This document shows positions 16,136 through 21,977 of a stretch of DNA of 21,977 nucleotides, one piece after another. The stretch covers positions 30,001-51,977 of the forward strand of contig CAUYUJ010017632.1 of the NCBI GenBank assembly GCA_963575745.1, in the 5' to 3' direction. The DNA is from Prorocentrum cordatum (taxonomy: Eukaryota; Sar; Dinophyceae; Prorocentrales; Prorocentraceae). Positions within the stretch are counted from its first letter, which is position 1; each line of letters opens with the position of its first letter. A model generated the notes under the pieces. It did no database searches and was not told the DNA's origin. It saw only the letters and a list, made by a program, of their open reading frames with translations. The position numbers and the translations under genes are program-made.

Positions 16136-16421
16136 CCCAGAGAGCTCTCTGAGAGCTAGAGGGTTTTAGATTAGAAGCCGGGCGGTGGTGGTGCCTGCCA
16201 GCAGCCCATCCGCGCCGGTCCAGAATCCCCGCAGGAGTTCGTTTGAGCCAGCAGCTGATCCGGGGGCGCTTCCAGCACGCGTCACCGCGTGACTGCACGC
16301 GTGCAGGCACGCATGGAGGCGTGCCTTGCAGCGCTTTCGAAGCGCTTCAGGGGAGCGCCCCAGAGCACCCCACGGAAGATTTCCCGAAGTCTTTTCGCTC
16401 CGGGTTTGGACGCTGCCAAGT
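16136..16421 (+). repeat. PAL unit R6
   Basis: Core at about 16282-16316 is strongly imperfect (CACGCGTCACCGCGTGAC). It ends CGCTGCCAAGT. Confidence 0.85.
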
Positions 16422-16497
16422 CAGGCGCGTTCGTCAGTTGCTTCTACAGGTAACTCGTAGAGCTTGCCCGAGCTAGTTGCTGGAAGCTTAAGAGTAA
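16421..16497 (+). repeat. Satellite fragment plus solo HH 5' tip, S subtype
   Basis: 16421-16448 (TCAGGCGCGTTCGTCAGTTG) resembles the satellite dyad region near 20676. The S tip begins TAACTCGTAGAGCTTGCCC at 16451. Confidence 0.6.
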
Positions 16498-16499
16498 TT

Positions 16500-16545
16500 C
16501 CCGGAGAGCTCTCTGAGAGCTAGAGGGTTTTACAGTAGAAGCCAG
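16500..16545 (+). repeat. PAL fragment R7 (start only)
   Basis: CCCGGAGAGC start and E block (TACAGTAGAAGCCAGACGG) that breaks off into the 37-bp duplication. Confidence 0.75.
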
Positions 16546-16619
16546 ACGGTGGTGGTGCGAAGCTGAAACACATAATTTTCAAACGGTGGTGGTGCGAAGC
16601 AGAAACACATAATTTTCAA
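16546..16619. repeat. 37-bp tandem duplication
   Basis: 16546-16582 and 16583-16619 are two copies of one 37-bp segment that starts in the PAL E block (ACGGTGGTGGTGCGAAGC) and continues into ACACATAATTTTCAA. They differ at one base (CTGAAAC or CAGAAAC). Confidence 0.92.
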
Positions 16620-16685
16620 AGCTCTTCAGAGAGCTCTACGAGGCTCCCGCGGTAACTTGGTTGATGGTTTACCGCCGGCTCCAAG
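16620..16685 (+). mobile_element. Solo HH 3' end M6 (inner repeat and hairpin)
   Basis: F-subtype inner repeat GAGCTCTACGAGG (16631-16643), then the hairpin arms CCGCGGTAA (16647-16655) and TTACCGCCGG (16669-16678). The left arm lost a base, so the stem is weaker. No element interior or 5' tip belongs to it. An F tip follows immediately, as if a second element had inserted end to end. Confidence 0.6.
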
Positions 16686-16746
16686 TACCTCGTAGAGCTC
16701 TTCGTTATCGATGAGCTAGAGGAATTCCGGCGCGGGGTGGAGCTAG
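16686..16746 (+). repeat. Solo HH 5' tip, F subtype (copy 9)
   Basis: Follows CCAAGT. Open frame with G to V relative to the common F peptide, a change shared with copies at 13263 and 21411. Confidence 0.78.
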
Positions 16747-16866
16747 CATCTCGTAGAGCTTAGCTAGTTGCTGGAAGCTTAAGAGTAATAACTCGTAGAG
16801 CTTCCCTTAGCTAGTAACTCGTAGAGCTTCCCTTAGCAAGTAATTGCTGGAAGCTTAGGAGTAATT
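16747..16866 (+). repeat. Three S-subtype HH 5' tips in tandem
   Basis: A shortened tip (16747-16789), a truncated tip (16790-16815) and a full tip (16816-16863, with AGCAAGTAATTGCTGG). All are plus. Confidence 0.75.
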
Positions 16867-17163
16867 CCCGGAGAGCTCGCTGAGAGCTAGAGGGCTTAAG
16901 ATTAGAAGCCGGACGGTGGTGGTGCCAGCCAGGAGCTCCTCCGCGGCGCTCCAGAATCCGCGCAGGGGTTCGTTCGGCCTGGCTACGTGTCCGGGAGAGC
17001 TTCCGGCAAGCTTCAACGCGTGCCTGCACGCGTGCAGGCACGCATGGAAGCGTTTCTGGTAGCGCTTCAGCAGCGCTGAAGGGGAGCTTCCCAGAGCTCT
17101 CCAGGAAAGATATCCTGTCCCCGAAGGGTCTCTTCGCTCTCAGGATTTTGGACGCTACCAAGT
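16867..17163 (+). repeat. PAL unit R8
   Basis: Core at about 17012-17046 (AACGCGTGCCTGCACG / CGTGCAGGCACGC), with mismatches at the outer ends. Full right end CTACCAAGT. Confidence 0.87.
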
Positions 17164-17275
17164 ACCTCGTAGAGCTCTTCGGCATCGATGAGCTAGAGGA
17201 ATTCCGGCGCGGGGTGGAGCTAGTAACTCGTAGAGCTTCCCTTAGCAAGTTATTGCTGGAAGATTAAGAGTAATT
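17164..17275 (+). repeat. HH 5' tips: F (copy 10) then S
   Basis: F tip 17164-17222 is the cleanest F copy and its frame matches LVELFGIDELEEFRRGVEL exactly. An S tip (AACTCGTAGAGCTTCCC..AGCAAGTTATTGCTGG) follows at 17224-17272. Confidence 0.8.
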
Positions 17276-17603
17276 CCCGGAGAGTTCTCTGAGAGCTAGA
17301 GGGTTATAGATTAGAAGCCGGACGGTGGTGGTGCCCGCCAGCAGCCCATCTCCGCCGCTCCACGACCCCCGCAGCGCCTCGCCAGACCCGGCAGCGTGTC
17401 CGGGTGAGCCTCCGGCAAGCGTAAACGCATGCCTGCACGCGTGCAGGCACGCGTGGAAGCGTTCTGGGCAGCGCTACGGAAGCGCTCCAGGGGAGCCCCC
17501 CTGCAGAGCCCCGGAAGCGCTTCAGGGGAGCTTCCGAGGGCTCGCCACGAAGGCTTTCGGGTGTGTGTCCTCCTTGCTCTCCGGGTTTTGGACGCAACCA
17601 AGT
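17276..17603 (+). repeat. PAL unit R9
   Basis: Core at about 17422-17456 (AAACGCATGCCTGCACG on the left arm, so two mismatched pairs). Ends CGCAACCAAGT. Confidence 0.87.
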
Positions 17604-17714
17604 AACTCGTAGAGCTTCCCTTAGCAAGTTATTGCTGGAAGCTTAAGAGTAATCCCGGGGCGCTGGAGAGCTAGTTGGCAAGAAAAATATCGACGGATTT
17701 TTTGGTGACCTTTT
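17604..17714 (+). repeat. HH 5' end, S subtype, with inner segment
   Basis: S tip (17604-17652) followed by CGGGGCGCTGGAGAGCTAGTTGG and AAAAATATCGACGGA. This matches the order seen at the start of element M4 (20010-20055), so it is a longer 5' fragment of the same element type. Confidence 0.72.
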
Positions 17715-17824
17715 CCCGGAGAGCTCTCTGAGAGCTAGAGGGTTCAAGATTAGAAACCGGCCGGTGGTGGTGCCCGCCAGCAGCCCATCTCCGCCGGTCC
17801 ACGATCCCCGCAGGGGCTTGTAAA
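17715..17824 (+). repeat. PAL unit R10, left part, interrupted by M3
   Basis: CCCGGAGAGC start and E block as usual. The sequence then reads GCAGGGGCTTGTAAA and stops at the hairpin end of M3. The missing continuation (CGCAGCGGGTC.. and the core) is found at 19021. Confidence 0.85.
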
Positions 17825-17899
17825 ACTGGGCGCCGGCGGTAAACCGTCAACCTTTCTTACCGCCGGGGGACTCGTAGAGCTTCCTGACCATATATGATG

Positions 17900-18760
17900 T
17901 CGCAAAAAATTGCAGCGATTTCAGACCTCTCGATGCAACAGCCAAACGCCCCTCATGCTTCTGGATCGTTTCCTTTGCGCACGAGCTCCGCAGCTCTGCT
18001 ACAGCCCGAGTTACGTGCGAAAATCGACAGCACCTCTCAAGATCACTCGAACAATACGAATAGTTTGGCAAACCTAGCTCGAGTATCAGACCGAGTTCAG
18101 ACCTCTGAATGCAACAGGCGGACGCGCCTGATGTCTCCGAATCGATTCCTGAGATTACCAGCCCTGCAGGCCCCTTACAGCCCGAGTTAAGTGCAGAAAA
18201 CCGTGAGCACCTCTAAAGACGACTCGAAGAATACGAATAGTTTCGCAGACCTAGCTCAGGCAGCAGACCGAGTTGAGAGCTCAAAATGCGACAGGCGGAC
18301 GCCGCTGATGTCTCCGAATCGATTCCAGTGATTACCAGCCCTGCAGCCCCCTTACAGCTCGAGTTAAGTGCAGAAAACGGACAGCACCTCTCAAGATGAC
18401 TCGAAGAATACGAATAGTTCGCGGACATAGCTCGGGCAGCACACCGAGTTCTGAGATCTCGATTTGGCAGGCGGACGCGCCTGATGTCTCCAAATTGATT
18501 CCCGTGAGCACGAGCCCTGTAGCCCCCCAACAGCCCGAGTTAAGTGCAGAAAACTGACAGCACCTGTCAGGATGACTGGAACAATAGGAATAGTTTCGCG
18601 AACCAAGCTCGGCCAGCAGACCGAGTTCAGACCTCTGGATGGAACAGACGAACGCGCCTGATGATTTGCAATCGATTTCTGTGAGAATGAGCTCTGTAGC
18701 TGCCCTACAGCTCGAGTTAAGTACAAAATACGGACAATGTGTATCAAGATGACTCGAAAC
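17900..18760 (-). repeat. ~177-bp satellite array inside M3, five monomers
   Basis: The monomer landmark (CAGGCG or variant) ends at 17943, 18120, 18297, 18473 and 18650: steps 177, 177, 176, 177. Most monomers carry the dyad CAGGCG-GACG-CGCCTG. 177 bp is 59 codons, so frames of ~100 residues appear on the minus strand, but the 176-bp step breaks them. Confidence 0.92.
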
Positions 18761-18975
18761 AGCCGATCCCGCCGCGACGCTTTTCTGCAGAAATATTTAC
18801 CCGATCGAGTTGAGATTAGGACGGCGAGCAGGAATAAGATCGAATATGGTGGGAAAAAATACTAGAGCTCAAACGAATTGTTGAATTTCGAGAACAAAAT
18901 TTTCAACCGACCAAAAGTGAGCAAAAGGTCCGTCGAGATTTTTCTGGCCAACTAGCTCTCCAGCGCGCCGGAATT
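18761..18975 (-). repeat. Unique inner segment of M3 (arm shared with M4)
   Basis: AT-richer sequence that is the reverse complement of 20010-20224 in M4. A 36-bp stretch is perfect: 18872-18907 against 20075-20110. It separates the satellite array from the S tip. Confidence 0.85.
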
Positions 18976-19020
18976 ACTCGTAAGCTTCCAGCAACTAGCT
19001 AAGGGAAGCTCTACGAGTTA

Positions 19021-19250
19021 CATCGCAGCGGGTCAGGGAGAGCTTCCGGCAAGCGTAAACGCATGCCTGCACGCGTGCAGGCTCGCGTGGAAGCGTTCCT
19101 GGCGGCGCTTCAGAGACGCTGCAGGGGAGCCCCCCAGAGCCCCAGAAGCGCTTCACGGGAGCGTCGGACGGCCCGCCAGGGAAGCTTTCTGGCGTGTGTT
19201 CACTTCGCTCTCCGGATTTTGAACGCTACTAAGTGGTCGGTTGAAATTTT
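19021..19250 (+). repeat. PAL unit R10, right part (after M3)
   Basis: It resumes at CGCAGCGGGTC and contains core (19058-19090), right flank and the end CTCTCCGGATTTTGAACGCTACTAAGT. Together with 17715-17824 it makes one normal-length unit. Confidence 0.8.
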
Positions 19251-19527
19251 CCCGGAGAGCTCTCTGAGAGCTAGATCAGATTAGAAGCCGGGCGGTGGTG
19301 GCGCCCGCCAGCAGCCCATCTCCGCCGCTCCACGATCCTCGCAGCAACTCGCGTGAGCCAGCAGTGGGTTCGGGAGCGCTTCCGGCAAGCGTTCACGCGT
19401 GCCTGCACGCGTGCAGGCACGCGTGAAAGCGTTTCTGGCAGCGCTTCAGAAGCGCCCCAGGGAGGCCCCCGGAGCTCTCCAGGGAAGATTCTCCGTCCCC
19501 CAGGGTCTCCTCACTCTCCGGGTTTTT
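19251..19527 (+). repeat. PAL unit R11 with perfect 36-bp palindrome
   Basis: Core 19392-19427 is a perfect 36-bp palindrome. Compared with unit R2 the second base pair from the edge is T-A instead of C-G, changed on both arms. Ends in CTCTCCGGGTTTTTCCCGG at the next unit. Confidence 0.9.
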
Positions 19528-19900
19528 CCCGGATAGCTCCTTGGAGAGCTGAGGGCTTCAGAGTAGAGCCCGAGGTGTGTAGTGGTGGAGACACGCCCAC
19601 CTCCGCCGCTCCACGATCCCCGGAGAAAGTTGCCGGTGCCGGCAGCGGGTTCGGGTGCGCTGCCGGCACCCGTTCAGGCGTGCACGCGCACGTGCAGGCA
19701 CGCGTGGCAGCGTCGCTGGCAGCGCTTCAGAGGAGCTTGAGGAGGGCCCCCCAGAGCCCCCCAGAAAACCAGTCCAAAAGATTCAGAGCTCGCCAGGGAA
19801 GCTGTCCAGCGTCGCCGGAAGGCCGACACGTGAGGTGCCCAGCGCCCCCATGGACGTTTACAGCCGCGTTAGATCCGTGCGACTGGGGGGCAAGCAGCCA
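19528..19900 (+). repeat. PAL unit R12, divergent subfamily
   Basis: Start CCCGGATAGCTCCTTGGAG and E-block variant as in the minus unit L7. The core at about 19678-19706 is partly rearranged (GTGCACGCGCACGTGCAGG). A ~100-bp stretch before the F tip (19800-19900) is not seen in other units. Confidence 0.75.
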
Positions 19901-19962
19901 GGGTACCTCGCAGGGCTCTTCGGCATCGATGAGCTAGAGGAATTCTGGCGCGGGGTGGAGTG
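19901..19962 (+). repeat. HH 5' tip, F subtype (copy 11), joined to M4
   Basis: Starts ACCTCGCAGGGCTC (tip altered). It breaks off at GTGGAG, where the S tip of M4 begins. Confidence 0.7.
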
Positions 19963-21009
19963 ACTCGTAGAGCTTCCCTGAGAGCGCAGCGGCGAAGCTT
20001 AAGAGTAATTCGAAAACGCTGGCAGGCTAGTTGGCTCGAAAAATTTCGACTGAACTTTTCACAACTTTTGCTCAGTTGAAAATTTTGTTCTCGAAATTCA
20101 ACAATTCGTTAGAGCTCTAGTATTTTTTCCCGTGATCTTCGATCTTATTCCCGCTTGCCATCTTGATCTCAGCTCGACCGGGTGAATATTACTATCGAAA
20201 AGCACTGTGGCGGGATCGGCCGTTTTGAGTCATCCTGATACGCGCTGACGGTCGTCTAAACATAACTCGAGCTTTAGGACAGCTACAGAGCTGGTAAGCA
20301 CAGCTAATCGATGTAGAATAATTAGGCGCATTCGCCTGTTGAATCCAGAGGTCTGAACTCGGTATGTTAGCCGAGCTAGGTCCGCAAACCTATTCGTATT
20401 ATTCGAGTCATCTTGACAGGAACTCTCGGCTTTCTGTACTTAACTCGAGCTGTAGGACAGCTACAGAGCAGATATTTACAGAAACCGATTCAGAATCATC
20501 AGTCGCGTTTGTCTGTCGAATCCAGAGCTCTGAACTCGGTCTGCTGCCCGATCTAGAATCGCGAAACTATTCGTATTGGTCGAGTCATCTTGAGAAGTGC
20601 TCTCGGTTTTCTTCACTCAACTCGCGCTGAGGGGGGCTACAGTGCTGGTGGTCACAGGAATCGATTTGAAGACATCAGGCGCGTCCGCCTGTCGAATCCA
20701 GAGCTCGGAACTCGGTCTGCTGCCCGAATTAGGTCTGCGAAACTATTGTATTGTTCGAGTCATCCTGAGAGGTGCTGTCGGTTTTCTGCACTTAACTCGG
20801 GCTGTAGGGGGGCTGCAGGGCTGGTAATGACAGGAGTCGATTCGCAGACATCAGACGCGTCCGCCTGTCGCATTCAGAGGTCAAAAAATATTCACTCTGA
20901 GTCGGAATGTTGGAAGGTGCTGTCGGTTTTCTCAACACAAGTCGAGCTAGGAAGCTCTACGAGTCTCCCGGCGGCAACCAAGGTTGACGGTTTACCGCCG
21001 GCGCCCAGT
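19963..21009 (+). mobile_element. HH element M4, complete, inverted relative to M3
   Basis: S tip ACTCGTAGAGCTTCC at 19963-19977 and inner repeat GGAAGCTCTACGAGT at 20950-20964 match perfectly (15 bp). The hairpin arms are CCGGCGGCAA (20968-20977) and TTACCGCCGG (20992-21001), with one non-Watson-Crick pair. The terminal 28 bp (20982-21009) are the exact reverse complement of the M3 terminus (17825-17852). The order is the same as in M3: tip, AT-rich segment (20010-20224), satellite (20225-20935), hairpin. There is no protein gene. Flanking GTTGG on the right fits a T-flanked insertion. Confidence 0.66.
20225..20935 (+). repeat. ~177-bp satellite array inside M4, four monomers
   Basis: The landmark GCCTG (or its variant) starts at 20334, 20511, 20687 and 20863: steps 177, 176, 176. 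The dyad CAGGCG-CGTC-CGCCTG is clear at 20677-20692 and weaker in the others. It is the reverse-complement family of the array in M3. Confidence 0.92.
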
Positions 21010-21012
21010 TGG

Positions 21013-21086
21013 TTACTCGTAGAGCTTCCCTGAGCAAGTTATTGCTGGAAGCTTAAGAGTAATTCCGGGGCGCTGGAGAGCTAGTT
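21013..21086 (+). repeat. HH 5' end, S subtype, right after M4
   Basis: TTACTCGTAGAGCTTCCC, AGCAAGTTATTGCTGGAAGC and then CGGGGCGCTGGAGAGCTAGTT. It lies 3-4 bp from the 3' end of M4, an end-to-end arrangement like 16620-16746. Confidence 0.75.
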
Positions 21087-21410
21087 CCCGGAGAGCTCTC
21101 TGAGAGCTAGAGGGTGGTAGATTAGAAGCCGGGCAGTGGTGGTGCCCGCCAGCAGCCCATATCCGCCGCTCCAGAATCCTCGCAGCAACTCGCCCAACCC
21201 GGCAGCGTGTCCGGGAAAGCTTCCGGCAAGCTTCCACACGTGCTTCCACTCGTGCAGGCACGCGTGGAAGCGTTCCTGGCAGCGATTCAGAGACGCTGCA
21301 GGGGGGCCTCCCGGGCCACAGAAGAGCTTCACGAGCGCTTCTGCGGGCTTGCCAGGAAGGCTTTTCAGAGCGCGTCCTCTTTATTCTCCGGGTTTGGGAC
21401 GCTACCAAGT
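21087..21410 (+). repeat. PAL unit R13
   Basis: Core at about 21232-21268 with the left arm altered (CACACGTGCTTCCACTCG). Full end GGGACGCTACCAAGT. Confidence 0.87.
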
Positions 21411-21496
21411 ACCTCGTAGAGCTCTTCGTCATCGATGAGCTAGAGGAATTCCGGCACGGGGTGGAGCTAGTTCTGACCCAGCAAGAAAGGACAAAG
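21411..21496 (+). repeat. HH 5' end, F subtype (copy 12)
   Basis: F tip with G to V and R to H in the open frame, then TTCTGACCCAGCAAGAAAGG, a decayed version of the inner segment seen at 14693-14720. Confidence 0.75.
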
Positions 21497-21667
21497 TAAC
21501 TCAAAGAGCTTCCCGAAGTAAGTCATTCCTGAAAGCTTAAGAGTAAAACCTCGTAGAGCTTTTCGGCATCGATGAGCTAGAGGAATTCGGGCGCGGGGTG
21601 CAGCTAGTACCTCGTAGAGCTCTTCGGTATCGATGAGCTAGAGGAATTCCGGCGCGGGGTACAGCTA
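21497..21667 (+). repeat. HH 5' tips in tandem: decayed S, then two F
   Basis: S tip TAACTCAAAGAGCTTCCC (21497-21545), then two F tips 61 bp apart (21547 and 21608). Both F frames are open, and both share GTGCAG or GTACAG (V-Q) instead of GTGGAG. Confidence 0.75.
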
Positions 21668-21668
21668 G

Positions 21669-21977
21669 TTCCCGGAGAGCTCGCTGAGAGCTAAAGGGTT
21701 TAAGATTCCCGGATAGCCCTTTTGTTGGGCTACATAGGGTTGTTAGAGGAGAAGCCGGCGGGTGCGCGTGCATCGCCGCACTCCCACGCTCCCCGCTCCA
21801 CGATCCCCGCAGCGACCCGCCGGGGCTTGCAGCGTGTCCGGGAGCGCTGTTCCTAGCGTTTCCCAATACGCGTGGCGGCGGCGTTGCCGAAGCTCCCAGG
21901 CAGTCATCGCCACGGCGCTCGCAAGCTCCTACGCAGCGCTTGCGCGGTCCTCACGCAGCGCCCCAGGCATCGTCCAA
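21669..21977 (+). repeat. PAL unit R14, divergent and cut by the window edge
   Basis: CCCGGAGAGCTCGCTGAGAG start, then an insertion-like stretch (CGGATAGCCCTTTTGTTGGG) and a degenerate core (ATACGCGTGGCGGCGG). From about 21880 it no longer follows the other units. Confidence 0.7.

Larger units (their letters stand above)
17825..19018 (-). mobile_element. HH element M3, complete, nested in a PAL unit
   Basis: On the minus strand it runs from the 5' tip (19018) to the 3' hairpin (17825). The asymmetric inverted repeat is 15 bp and perfect: ACTCGTAGAGCTTCC at 17870-17884 against GGAAGCTCTACGAGT at 19004-19018, both S subtype. The hairpin is CCGGCGGTAA (17833-17842) / TTACCGCCGG (17857-17866). 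The interior is about five ~177-bp satellite monomers (17900-18760) and ~215 bp of AT-rich unique DNA. PAL sequence on either side joins to a normal unit: GCTTGTAAA before, CGCAGCGGGTC after, where relatives have CTTGTAAAACTTTGCAGCG in the same orientation. In minus orientation the insertion lies beside T residues (GT at both borders; exact edge ambiguous by 1-2 bp). No protein gene inside. Confidence 0.68.

Noticed and set aside
17825-21009. Classical Drosophila-type Foldback element
   Set aside because: Each arm carries its own complete pair of ends (tip plus hairpin), and M3 alone interrupts a PAL unit, so two separate insertions explain the structure better.
14049-21977. Arg/Ala/Ser-rich frames of 60-190 codons in PAL units, several sharing the same peptide
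   Set aside because: Units are GC-rich and palindromic, so related frames are open on both strands. They shift between units and end in different frames.
1-21977. tRNA, rRNA, telomere repeats or a dinoflagellate spliced leader
   Set aside because: I looked for TTCGAATC-type T arms, TTAGGG/TTTAGGG runs and a TTTTGGCTCAAG leader core by eye and found none convincing.

Overview
The window is eukaryotic non-coding DNA from a repeat-rich genome, with no protein-coding, tRNA or rRNA gene that I can support. The evidence is the density of microsatellites (GTA, CATA, GGA, CGA, CACAG, poly-A), degenerate minisatellites, satellites and nested inverted-repeat elements, and the lack of any compact run of recognisable genes. 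The overall style suggests a protist or alga; the TA/CATA tracts at 2.5-2.9 kb recall coccidian intergenic DNA. I cannot fix the taxon from sequence alone.

Positions 1-8,077 are a patchwork of simple and degenerate repeats: a GTA array with an internal ~490-bp duplication, a CATA/TA tract, a GC-rich degenerate repeat, a CCCAAGA-type degenerate repeat, a GGA array, a 21-bp repeat built on TTTCGGTAACACG, (CGA)12, G16 and a GATCCGAT-rich stretch. Between them lie stretches in which I recognise nothing.

Positions 8,078-21,977 hold the main structure: interleaved copies of two repeat types. Type 1 is a ~250-325-bp unit (called PAL here). It carries the terminal inverted repeat CCCGGAGAGC/GCTCTCCGGG and a central palindrome of up to 36 bp. 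About six fairly complete copies lie in minus orientation (10.4-13.6 kb) and about a dozen in plus orientation (14.0-21.98 kb), and the orientation flips at 13.58-14.05 kb. Type 2 is a set of larger elements (called HH here). Each has a 14-15-bp inverted repeat placed asymmetrically: at the very tip of one end (5' end) and just inside a terminal hairpin at the other (3' end). Between the ends lie tandem repeats: 17 x 90 bp in one member and ~162-177-bp satellite monomers in the others.

The HH layout (asymmetric terminal inverted repeats, 3' hairpin, T-flanked insertion, minisatellite interior) is what is known for non-autonomous Helentron/Helitron2-type rolling-circle transposons. No Rep-helicase gene is in the window, so this assignment is inference. 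Candidate members are 8,078-10,350 (-), 12,019-12,397 (-, truncated), 12,521-13,322 (-), 17,825-19,018 (-) and 19,963-21,009 (+), plus many solo 5' ends and one solo 3' end. One member splits a PAL unit, which gives a readable empty-site comparison. The two last members face each other and form a ~3.2-kb inverted repeat.
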